In this document: piece by piece, positions 6,758-13,643 of the stretch
Position numbering within the stretch: position 1 is the first letter of the stretch
How the letters are laid out: every line of letters starts with the position of its first letter
Source: JAZRUF01 sp045636205
GTDB lineage: Bacteria; Bacillota; Clostridia; Oscillospirales; JAAYXM01
Length of the DNA: 19,912 nucleotides
Direction of reading: 5' to 3'
NCBI GenBank assembly: GCA_045636205.1
Contig: JAZTXE010000097.1
Location: forward strand, 1 to 19,912
Translations under genes and position numbers: made by a program
The notes under the pieces: generated by a model
The model's database searches: none
Seen by the model: only the letters and a program-made list of their open reading frames with translations
What the model was told of the DNA's origin: nothing

Positions 6758-7528
6758 ATGAAAAGAGAATGGAAACCTGCGGAAATACCGCAGGAAGAAG
6801 GAATAATAGAGGGGCGCAATGCCGTGCATGAGGCGTTGCGAGCAGGGCGTACGATTGATAAAGTCTTTTATCTCAAAGGTGACGATAAAATGCTGACTCG
6901 CCTTGCTATGGAAGCAAAGAAAAACGGCGCAGTTGTTGTAGATTGTGACAGACGCAAGCTTGATCAGATGAGTCGCACCGGAGCACATCAGGGTATAATA
7001 GCGATGGCAGCAGCGCGCGAATATGTATCGGTAAGTGAGCTTATTAAAAATGCGCAGGAGAGCGGTAGAATGCCGATGTTTGTCATATGCGATGAAATAT
7101 CGGATCCTCATAATCTGGGTGCTATTATACGCTCTGCCGAAGCAGCAGGGGCTAACGGAGTTATTTTCCCAAAGCGAAGGAATGCCGGACTGACTGCAGT
7201 TGTAGATAAAGCAGCGGCAGGTGCTCTTGAATATATGCCGATAGCTCGTGTGGCAAATCTGCCTGCGGCTATTAAGGAGCTTAAAGATGCAGGCGTCTGG
7301 GTGTTCGGAACCGGATTGTATGATGACAGTATTGACCTATATCAAGCGGATTTTAAATGCCCGTGCGCAATCGTCATAGGCTCTGAAGGCGAGGGGATGG
7401 GGCGCTTGGTAAAAGAAAACTGTGATTTCGTTGTGAAAATTCCGATGCTGGGTGATATTCAGTCATTGAATGCATCCGCAGCCGCGGCTGTTGTGATGTT
7501 TGAAGCAGTACGTCAAAGAAATAGCTGA
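6758..7528 (+). CDS. rlmB: 23S rRNA (guanosine-2'-O)-methyltransferase RlmB, SpoU family
   Basis: Methylates a ribose 2'-hydroxyl in 23S rRNA (G2251 in E. coli numbering) using S-adenosylmethionine in the trefoil-knot SPOUT fold. The N-terminal substrate-binding domain begins with IIEGRNAVHEAL (16-27). The SPOUT motifs are clear: DPHNLGAIIRSAEA (116-129), IVIGSEGEGM (205-214) and SLNASAA (236-242). Length of 256 is normal. ATG 6758 has GGGAAGG a few bases upstream. The next gene starts 36 bases later on the same strand, and era follows, so this is the head of a probable translation/ribosome operon. The related tRNA methylase TrmH is less likely given the RlmB-type N-terminal domain. Confidence 0.92.
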   Translation: MKREWKPAEIPQEEGIIEGRNAVHEALRAGRTIDKVFYLKGDDKMLTRLAMEAKKNGAVVVDCDRRKLDQMSRTGAHQGIIAMAAAREYVSVSELIKNAQESGRMPMFVICDEISDPHNLGAIIRSAEAAGANGVIFPKRRNAGLTAVVDKAAAGALEYMPIARVANLPAAIKELKDAGVWVFGTGLYDDSIDLYQADFKCPCAIVIGSEGEGMGRLVKENCDFVVKIPMLGDIQSLNASAAAAVVMFEAVRQRNS

Positions 7529-7564
7529 TTTTAGAGTAAAACTTTTTAGAGTGGAGAAATTTGT

Positions 7565-9970
7565 ATGCCGATAGAACGGAATAAAAAAACGCCCAAACAG
7601 GCGTCAAATATAGCTGAGCGCATTGATCCGTTAGGCGTGACGCAGTTGCTTGATGAGCTAAAGCATATACCGTCTGTCGGCGCTAAGGATGACGCATTCA
7701 ATCTTGAGGATGTGCTGGCGGAATTTGGCTCGGGGAAAAGTGTGAAGAGATACGGCAATTTGCGTTCTGATGATGTGGTGGTCGATGAAATTTCAGATAA
7801 GAAGGACATATCTTCGAAAGAAAAGGTTGGGAGCGAAAAAAGACCGACCGTAAAAAAAGAAAGCGGTGCAAAACCGGCAGAGCAGGTCACTCAGGTAAGC
7901 GAGGTTAATGTCACACCGAATGAACCTAAGTTAATAACAAATATCGTGCGTCCGTGGGAGGATGGAAAATTCGGCGATTTGGACTTATCTGCGAAACCAG
8001 AACCTGCACCGTGGAAAAAGAAAAATGTCGAAAATGCAACGGGTAATAAAGAGGATACCAAAACAAAAATTGCGGTTTCATCAAAAGCGGATGAGGATAC
8101 CAAAAGATTAAATAACAAGCAACGCGTTTTTGATACAGTAACGAGAATAAAGACGGAAGCTGCAAATGTGTTTTTTGACGATAACGGCGAAACACGAGGT
8201 TTCCGTATAAAGAAAAAGGAATCTCGGATTCCGCATGAATTACCGTCAGATTATGTAAAGCGCGAGGAAAAGCGTGTGCGCTGGCAGAAGAAACGCGCAA
8301 TTATGCTTTTTTTGTTCAGCTTGCCTATGTGTTATCTCATGGCATCCGCGCAACTTGGCTGGCCAATGCTTCCTTTTACGGAATATGCGATTCATCCGTT
8401 CAGGTTCGTGCTTGCACTTGTAGCTTTTCAGTGTGTTGGTTTGATTTTGGGATATGATATAGTCATAAAAGGTATACGTGGCTTTACCGTTCTTAGACCA
8501 AATGCTGAGTCTACGGTTGTTTTTGCAAATATTACAAGCCTTGTGCATGCGGCGGTTTCACTGATAAATCATGGAGTTAATATTGCGCTTCCTTATTGCG
8601 CAATAAGTACCGTAACGTTGCTTTTTGCACTTTGCGGAGCTTATCTTAAAAACCGTGCGTGTTTGCGTGCATGTAAAACCGCAGGTGCAACTAAAGAGCC
8701 CGTGGGAATCTTTGTCAAAGATTTTTATGGGGACAGAAATGTTTTCAAACACAATATTGAGGACCGCGAAACCTTTGTCGGACATTTGACATCACAGGAT
8801 GGAGCGGACAGATTTTGGAGCTATTTCGCATCTATTGTTATTGTTGCCTCACTTGTTTTTGCGGCAGTGGCATCATACGGCAGAGGTGCAGGTGAATATT
8901 TCATTTGGGGTCTTGCTGCTATATCATCTTTGTCAGCACCTGTTTTTATAATGCATTGTTATGCTCATCCGTTTTCGGTTGTGTGTAAAAAGCTTACGGA
9001 TATTGGAGCTGCTATCGCCGGATGGTATTCAGCGCAAGAACTTGTAGGCGATTTGAGAGTTATATTACGTGATACGGATGTTTTTCCACACGGTTGTGTA
9101 AAGCTGCACGGTCTTAAGGTTTACGGCAATCATTCGCTTGAAAAAACACTTGCATATACAACAAGTATTATTAAAGAGTCGCGCAGCGGTTTGTACAAGG
9201 TATTTGCTGAACTCTTAAAAAGCCAGTTCGGTAAAACCGAGAAGGTGTATGGGCTTAAATACCATGAATCCGGCGGAGTTGAAGCGGAAGTAAACGGCGA
9301 TAAAGTTTTCTTGGGAACTGCCGGTTTCATGCTTCGCATGGGACTTCGTGTAAGTGATGGTGCAAACGTAAAAAATGCTATATTCATTGCAGTAAACTCG
9401 GAAATAGCAGGTGTTTATAATGTGACATACAAAGTTAATTCTGAGGTTCAAAACGGATTTGAAGCGATGAAGCGCCGTAAAATACGCTTAGTCCTCGCAA
9501 CGATTGATTTTAACCTGACTCCAATGATGGTTGAAGCGCTGTTTGGACTCTCGGAGGGTAGATTATTAAAACGCCGCAAAAAACGCAAAAGAGATAAAAA
9601 TATAAGTTCATACGGTGGCGATTGGAACGATTTTTCATCTTCTGAAAGTGATTTGATTTACCCGGAAATTGAGAAGAGGCTTGATTTATCATCTGATGAG
9701 CAGACCCTTGACCGTGATCCGTGTGCGGTTGTGTCACGCGGCGGTTTTGCACCTATGGCATTTAGCATAATTGCAGCCGGGAGACTGCGCAAGGCGACAA
9801 AACGCAATATCTTTCTTTCTGCAATCAGTGCGGTTATAGGAATGCTTCTTATGTTTTATTTGGTGTTCTGCGGGAGCGTTACTGCTGCAACACCGCATAA
9901 TGTTTTTATTTATATGATGCTGTGGGCTGTTCCTGCGTATATTTTTTCACGGAGAGCAGGGGAGTTTTAG
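7565..9970 (+). CDS. Degenerate P1B-type ATPase-like membrane protein (probable pseudoenzyme), 801 aa
   Basis: Residues 1-242 are charged and low-complexity, probably cytosolic and disordered. Membrane helices follow at about 245-263, 279-301, 316-336 and 343-361, a short 55-residue soluble stretch (365-415) where an actuator domain would be, then helices at 417-436 and 445-465. Residues about 457-545 align by eye with the P1B-ATPase core: CPC is replaced by MHCYAHP, DKTGT by DTDVFPHG (503-510), the HP pair by SRSG (539-542), and TGDN by TIDFN (646-650). EVNGDKVFLGTAGFMLRMG (575-593) matches the nucleotide-domain end and IFIAVNSEIAGV (606-617) its following strand. GDWND at 685-689 sits where GDGxND would be expected. 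Two final helices (747-769, 778-795) match the family end. The ATPase reading is my alignment by eye. With catalytic residues changed it probably cannot pump; it may scaffold or regulate. GTGGAG precedes ATG 7565, and era begins 16 bases after the stop. Confidence 0.7.
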   Translation: MPIERNKKTPKQASNIAERIDPLGVTQLLDELKHIPSVGAKDDAFNLEDVLAEFGSGKSVKRYGNLRSDDVVVDEISDKKDISSKEKVGSEKRPTVKKESGAKPAEQVTQVSEVNVTPNEPKLITNIVRPWEDGKFGDLDLSAKPEPAPWKKKNVENATGNKEDTKTKIAVSSKADEDTKRLNNKQRVFDTVTRIKTEAANVFFDDNGETRGFRIKKKESRIPHELPSDYVKREEKRVRWQKKRAIMLFLFSLPMCYLMASAQLGWPMLPFTEYAIHPFRFVLALVAFQCVGLILGYDIVIKGIRGFTVLRPNAESTVVFANITSLVHAAVSLINHGVNIALPYCAISTVTLLFALCGAYLKNRACLRACKTAGATKEPVGIFVKDFYGDRNVFKHNIEDRETFVGHLTSQDGADRFWSYFASIVIVASLVFAAVASYGRGAGEYFIWGLAAISSLSAPVFIMHCYAHPFSVVCKKLTDIGAAIAGWYSAQELVGDLRVILRDTDVFPHGCVKLHGLKVYGNHSLEKTLAYTTSIIKESRSGLYKVFAELLKSQFGKTEKVYGLKYHESGGVEAEVNGDKVFLGTAGFMLRMGLRVSDGANVKNAIFIAVNSEIAGVYNVTYKVNSEVQNGFEAMKRRKIRLVLATIDFNLTPMMVEALFGLSEGRLLKRRKKRKRDKNISSYGGDWNDFSSSESDLIYPEIEKRLDLSSDEQTLDRDPCAVVSRGGFAPMAFSIIAAGRLRKATKRNIFLSAISAVIGMLLMFYLVFCGSVTAATPHNVFIYMMLWAVPAYIFSRRAGEF

Positions 9971-9986
9971 CAGAAGGAGCAAATAA

Positions 9987-10880
9987 ATGAGTATAAAAAA
10001 ATCAGGTATGATATCTATAGTGGGAAGACCGAATGTCGGTAAATCCACGCTTATAAATGCGTTGGCGGGTGAGAAAATAGCCATTGTTTCATCTAAACCG
10101 CAGACGACACGTAACCGTATATGCGGAATAATTAACCGCGATGGTGTGCAGTATGTAATGATGGATACACCGGGATTGCATAAGCCGAAAAGCAGATTGG
10201 GCGAATATATGGTAAAGGTTGTTCGCGAATCGGTTGCGGATGTGGATGCGGTTGTTATGGTAGTCCCTGCGATTGCACGCATAGGCGAAACCGAGCAGGA
10301 GCTTATCGGTAGAATACGAGAGTGCCAAATTCCTGCGGTGTTGATTATAAATAAAATAGATACCATTGAACCTGAGGCGCTCTTCCCAATAATTGAGCTT
10401 TACAGCAATGAGTTTGACTTTTCTGCCATAATTCCGGTCTCTGCAAAAGAAGGCGATGGCGTGGAGCTGATTTTAAAAGAACTTAATAAGTTCATCCCTG
10501 AGGGACCTGCGCTGTTTCCGGAGGATATGATATCTGACCAACCCGAAAAACAGATGGTATCGGAAATCATCAGGGAAAAAATGCTGCTAACTCTCGATAA
10601 AGAAGTTCCGCACGGTACAGCGGTTGAAATAACACGCTTTACTGAAAGGGATAACGGTATAATTGATGTGTGCGCGACGATATATTGTGAACGAGAAAGT
10701 CATAAGGGAATAATAATCGGCAAGCGCGGAGCAAAGCTTAAAAAAATTGGTGAGCTTGCACGTAAGGATATAGAGACGTTTATGGGTACAAAGGTTTTCC
10801 TTGAAACATGGGTTAAGGTAAAAGAAAACTGGCGTGACAGCAATGCAATGCTCAGAAATTTCGGATACGTAGAGGATTGA
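9987..10880 (+). CDS. era: GTPase Era
   Basis: An essential GTPase that binds 16S rRNA and helps 30S subunit maturation. GTPase motifs: G1 GRPNVGKS (13-20), switch region QTTRNR (39-44), G3 DTPG (60-63), G4 NKID (122-125) and G5 SAKEG (152-156). The C-terminal KH RNA-binding domain has GIIIGKRGAKLKKIG (241-255). Length 297 is standard and ATG 9987 follows AGAAGGAGC. It is preceded at 16 bases by the P-type ATPase-like gene and by rlmB, and ends at the terminator at 10884-10930. Nothing in the active site appears altered. Confidence 0.97.
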   Translation: MSIKKSGMISIVGRPNVGKSTLINALAGEKIAIVSSKPQTTRNRICGIINRDGVQYVMMDTPGLHKPKSRLGEYMVKVVRESVADVDAVVMVVPAIARIGETEQELIGRIRECQIPAVLIINKIDTIEPEALFPIIELYSNEFDFSAIIPVSAKEGDGVELILKELNKFIPEGPALFPEDMISDQPEKQMVSEIIREKMLLTLDKEVPHGTAVEITRFTERDNGIIDVCATIYCERESHKGIIIGKRGAKLKKIGELARKDIETFMGTKVFLETWVKVKENWRDSNAMLRNFGYVED

Positions 10881-10883
10881 TTG

Positions 10884-10930
10884 AAAAAGAGCTAAATGCA
10901 GCATACCGTGCTTGCGTTCGGCTCTTTTTT
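10884..10930 (+). terminator. Intrinsic terminator after era
   Basis: AAAAAGAGC (10884-10892) pairs with GCTCTTTTT (10921-10929), with an inner GCAGCA / TGC-t-TGC stem inside, followed by a T-run. It lies 3 bases after the era stop codon. The long interrupted loop makes it less ideal than the others in the window. Confidence 0.65.
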
Positions 10931-10971
10931 AAAACCAAAGAAAGAAAAATGAATAATTGTTGATAAAAAGT

Positions 10972-11000
10972 TTGTATAATGTTGAAAAATATGCTATAAT
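10972..11000 (+). promoter_or_regulatory. Vegetative promoter of the DivIVA-like / thioesterase unit
   Basis: TTGTAT (10972-10977), a 17-base spacer and TATAAT (10995-11000) preceded by TGC, an extended -10. An additional TATAAT with TGA extension is at 11061-11066 but lacks a good -35, and another TATAAT at 10975-10980 also lacks one. Transcription from the first would start near 11007 and leave a leader of about 95 bases containing a small AAAAGC/GCTTTT hairpin (about 11010-11028). Confidence 0.6.
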
Positions 11001-11101
11001 AACCTAAACGAAAAGCACTTTGCGCTTTTTGCGCTATCTGCGTACTGTTTTGGCTTGTGATATAATTACCTATAAGAAAAAAGTATCGGGGGATTAAGTC
11101 T

Positions 11102-11899
11102 ATGGATACAGCAGGAAAAAAACTCTTTAAAACATCGGTAGTCGGCGGTTTTAATCGCAATGATGTTTGTGCTTATATTGAGGTTTTGGTAAATAACCAT
11201 AACGAAGAAATTGCAAAGCTGCGCGAGGAGCTTAAGGCGTCCGCGGCGCAAAATATTGAGCTGCGTCAACAGGCTGATGAATTATCAGGAAAGCTCGAAA
11301 CTGCGGAGAAAAAGGTCACTGCTCTTGAAAGCGAAATTGAAGAAAAGAGTGTTGAGGCTGAGAAAGCTAAGGCACTTGAACAGAAATGCGATGAAATATC
11401 CAAAGAGTTTGAGGATAAAAACAAGGCTTATTCAGAGACATGTGCAGAGATTGCGCAATTGCGCGAGAAAATGGATAAATATGCTTCTTTAGAGGAAGAA
11501 TATACTTATAACAAGAGCAGGATAGCTGAGCTTGAGCTGTCTGCCATTGCGCGCGCTGCCGAGCTTGAGAATGAGGCGGAGCGTAAAGCTCAGGTGCTTG
11601 ACGAGCAGGCTAAGATGAGGTATCAGGAAAATCAGGATATGATAGCCGAAAAACGCCGCGCGATTCAGATGGAGATGAATAAAATAATGGCAGATATATC
11701 ATCCTCATATAACCGTTTGCAGTCAGAACTCAATGGCTTTAATTCGCGTTTTGAGGATTTGCTAAGTAATACAAAAGCTAATATCCAGATGCTTACCAAG
11801 AGCGCTTGCGGAATATCCGCTAATTTTGCTGCGCTTGAGCAGAAGTGCAGCAAGTTTATGCCTGAAGAGGAACATAGTGATAAATGCGCTGATGCATGA
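11102..11899 (+). CDS. DivIVA-like coiled-coil protein, 265 aa
   Basis: Residues 9-29 (FKTSVVGGFNRNDVCAYIEV...) match the short N-terminal DivIVA/GpsB membrane-targeting pattern with conserved Phe and Gly-Phe followed by Val and Tyr. From about 34 to 215 the protein is nearly continuous charged coiled coil, then a Cys-containing C-terminal segment. DivIVA-type proteins bind negatively curved membrane at poles and septa and recruit partners in division or growth. ATG 11102 follows GGGGGA at 11088-11093. The gene is 15 bases before a thioesterase gene, so they share a transcript. The exact partner is unknown; a general septal or polar organiser is the safest reading. Confidence 0.75.
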   Translation: MDTAGKKLFKTSVVGGFNRNDVCAYIEVLVNNHNEEIAKLREELKASAAQNIELRQQADELSGKLETAEKKVTALESEIEEKSVEAEKAKALEQKCDEISKEFEDKNKAYSETCAEIAQLREKMDKYASLEEEYTYNKSRIAELELSAIARAAELENEAERKAQVLDEQAKMRYQENQDMIAEKRRAIQMEMNKIMADISSSYNRLQSELNGFNSRFEDLLSNTKANIQMLTKSACGISANFAALEQKCSKFMPEEEHSDKCADA

Positions 11900-11914
11900 A
11901 AGGGAGGTCGCTTT

Positions 11915-12310
11915 GTGGCAAAGGGTTTTGATGAGCTGGTAGAGTTTTTCTCAAAAGATAAATTTGCAACAAATAACGGCATGTATATCGTGAGTGTTAC
12001 CGAGGGTGATGCAAGCTGTGCGCTTGATATAACTAGAGAACACTTGAATGCTGTTGGAGGAGTGCAGGGCGGCGCGGTTTTTACACTTGCCGACTTTGCT
12101 TTTGCTGTGGCTACAAATTGTGGAGATAGAAAAGTTGTTTCCGTTAAGGCTGATATTTCATTTATGCATGCAACACGCGGAAAGAAACTCATAGCTCATG
12201 CGGTTGAGAAGTCGTCTACTCGTAAGCTCGTGTTTTATGATGTTGAAATACGTGATGATTTGGATGATCTTATCGCAACCGTGTCAATGACCGGATATGT
12301 AAAACAGTGA
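11915..12310 (+). CDS. PaaI-like hotdog-fold thioesterase, 131 aa
   Basis: Hydrolyses acyl-CoA thioesters, substrate unknown. The hallmark block is HLNAVGGVQGGAVFTLADFAFAVA (beginning at His43, Gln51, Asp60): HxN plus the GG-hydrophobic-LAD helix of the PaaI/YbgC group. The usual His in HGG is Gln51 here. Acting as a homodimer or tetramer is a family property. The start is GTG at 11915, chosen because GGGAGG at 11902-11907 is 7 bases upstream. It follows the DivIVA-like gene by 15 bases and ends at the terminator at 12325-12352. Confidence 0.85.
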   Translation: MAKGFDELVEFFSKDKFATNNGMYIVSVTEGDASCALDITREHLNAVGGVQGGAVFTLADFAFAVATNCGDRKVVSVKADISFMHATRGKKLIAHAVEKSSTRKLVFYDVEIRDDLDDLIATVSMTGYVKQ

Positions 12311-12324
12311 GAATTTTAAAAATT

Positions 12325-12352
12325 CGATTGCGATTTTGCAATCGGATTTTTT
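12325..12352 (+). terminator. Intrinsic terminator after the thioesterase gene
   Basis: CGATTGC (12325-12331) pairs with GCAATCG (12338-12344) around a 6-base loop, followed by GATTTTTTTT. It lies 14 bases after the stop codon and closes the DivIVA-like/thioesterase unit. Confidence 0.85.
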
Positions 12353-12420
12353 TATAAGCAAGATATTGGCCCATTGTGCATATAAATAATTCAGTAATGA
12401 AAAGCGCAAGGAGGAAGAAT

Positions 12421-13362
12421 ATGCACCGGGATTTATATTTGCCGGAAGGCTCATTGTTACATACCGAAAAAAATAAAAAGGCTTTGTCTTCGCTTCAATC
12501 ACTTATGCTTGCTATGGAAAACCGGACGATTCTTGAGGGGAAGGTCATTCTGTGCGATGCGGCACATAACTTGGTTGTGGACTTGGGGACATACACCGGA
12601 ATTATACCCAGAAGCGAAGCAGCTATAGGGATAGAGGAAGGTGAAACTCGCGAGATTGCAGTTATATCAAGAGTCGGAAAAGCCGCCGCATTTCATATTA
12701 CCGGGATTGAAACATCACCTGACGGTAAAGTTTCTGTCATGCTTTCACGCAAAAGTGCGCAGCAGGAGGCTATGCGATATTTTTTAAATAACTTAAAACC
12801 CGGAGACATTATTCCTGCAAAAATAACGCATCTAGAGCCGTTTGGCGCATTTGTAGACATTGGCTGTGGGAATGTATCACTTATAGGAATTGAAAACATA
12901 TCCGTTTCACGAATCTCGCATCCGAGTGACAGGTTTGAAACATCGCAATACATTAAAGCTGTTGTGCTTTACATTGATGAGGCGAATCAACGTATAGCTC
13001 TTACTCATAGGGAATTGTTAGGCACGTGGTCGGAGAATATTTCACGCTTTGAACCCGGGCAGACAGTCAGAGGCGTTGTTCGGGGGATAGAGGACTACGG
13101 CGTTTTTGTAGAGCTTGCTCCGAATTTATCCGGATTGGCGGAGCGACGTGAAAATTTAAGCGAAGGTGATACGGTCTCTGTCTTCATTAAGAATATTGCA
13201 CCGGACAAAATGAAAATTAAACTAATAATAATAGACGTATTTCCGAATGAAAAAACTGAGAAAATTTCCGAAAAAAACTATTTTATTGACGGTGAACATA
13301 TTAACAGATGGCAGTATTCGCCACGATTATGTGATAAAAAGAATATTTTCACCGAGTTTTAA
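12421..13362 (+). CDS. S1-domain RNA-binding protein (ribosomal protein S1-like, three S1 domains), 313 aa
   Basis: Three S1 OB-fold repeats can be read: about 35-111 (ILEGKVILCDAAHNLVVDLG start), 125-203 (LKPGDIIPAKITHLEPFGAF, the best conserved, with GxFVDIG), and 210-274 (FEPGQTVRGVVRGIEDYGVF). S1 domains bind single-stranded RNA; proteins of this layout are usually annotated as 30S ribosomal protein S1 homologues in Clostridia, which may aid mRNA binding. The frame opens upstream at 12376, but ATG 12421 is preferred because GCAAGGAGGAAG lies 5-10 bases before it and the protein then starts MHRDLYLPEG. A terminator follows at 13375-13414. Confidence 0.88.
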   Translation: MHRDLYLPEGSLLHTEKNKKALSSLQSLMLAMENRTILEGKVILCDAAHNLVVDLGTYTGIIPRSEAAIGIEEGETREIAVISRVGKAAAFHITGIETSPDGKVSVMLSRKSAQQEAMRYFLNNLKPGDIIPAKITHLEPFGAFVDIGCGNVSLIGIENISVSRISHPSDRFETSQYIKAVVLYIDEANQRIALTHRELLGTWSENISRFEPGQTVRGVVRGIEDYGVFVELAPNLSGLAERRENLSEGDTVSVFIKNIAPDKMKIKLIIIDVFPNEKTEKISEKNYFIDGEHINRWQYSPRLCDKKNIFTEF

Positions 13363-13374
13363 TAAAAGAAAGGT

Positions 13375-13414
13375 AGTGCAGCTGATAATGCCTTGGGATC
13401 AGCTGCACTTTTTT
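13375..13414 (+). terminator. Intrinsic terminator after the S1-domain gene
   Basis: A perfect 12-bp stem, AGTGCAGCTGAT (13375-13386) with ATCAGCTGCACT (13398-13409), closes an 11-base loop and runs into a T-tract. It lies 12 bases after the S1 gene stop and separates it from hppA. Confidence 0.9.
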
Positions 13415-13495
13415 GTTGAGTGAATATGTTATTTGTTAAAAATAACTACCAAATTCATGATAATAACCAAAGAAGTGTTTATATTTTAACAATTG

Positions 13496-13524
13496 TTGCT
13501 TTAGTCGACGTGTTGTTGTATAAT
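13496..13524 (+). promoter_or_regulatory. Vegetative promoter of hppA
   Basis: TTGCTT (13496-13501), a 17-base spacer, and TATAAT (13519-13524). Transcription would start near 13531 and give a leader of about 113 bases with two predicted hairpins before the ribosome binding site. Confidence 0.6.
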
Positions 13525-13533
13525 GACTTTGAT

Positions 13534-13619
13534 TTCGGCATTATTTGCCAAGTAATACCGAAAGACAATGTCCTTTCTCCCAAGCATAAAAATAAGCCTT
13601 TGGAAAAGAGGACAAACAT
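13534..13619 (+). promoter_or_regulatory. Structured hppA leader with two hairpins
   Basis: Hairpin A pairs TTCGG-c-ATTA with TAAT-a-CCGAA (about 13534-13562). Hairpin B pairs TGTCCT (13570-13575) with AGGACA (13612-13617), extended inward by CCCAAG with CTTTGG, giving a long imperfect stem. An AGGAGG ribosome binding site at 13631-13636 follows. I recognise no known riboswitch; in particular it does not match the fluoride motif that is sometimes linked to pyrophosphatases. It could be an mRNA stabiliser or translational control element. Confidence 0.4.
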
Positions 13620-13643
13620 TAATTTTAACAGGAGGAACATCCT

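Noticed and set aside
6299..7111. A 270-residue leftward open frame opposite the deacetylase and rlmB genes
   Set aside because: It spans parts of two well-supported genes on the other strand, including their active-site motifs, and its own composition shows no recognisable domain.
12376..12420. Earlier ATG for the S1-domain protein
   Set aside because: There is no Shine-Dalgarno before 12376, whereas GGAGGA sits at the right distance before ATG 12421; the extra residues would themselves be encoded by the ribosome binding site region.
13534..13619. Fluoride riboswitch upstream of the pyrophosphatase
   Set aside because: The conserved pseudoknot sequence of the crcB-type motif is not seen; the two hairpins have unrelated sequence.
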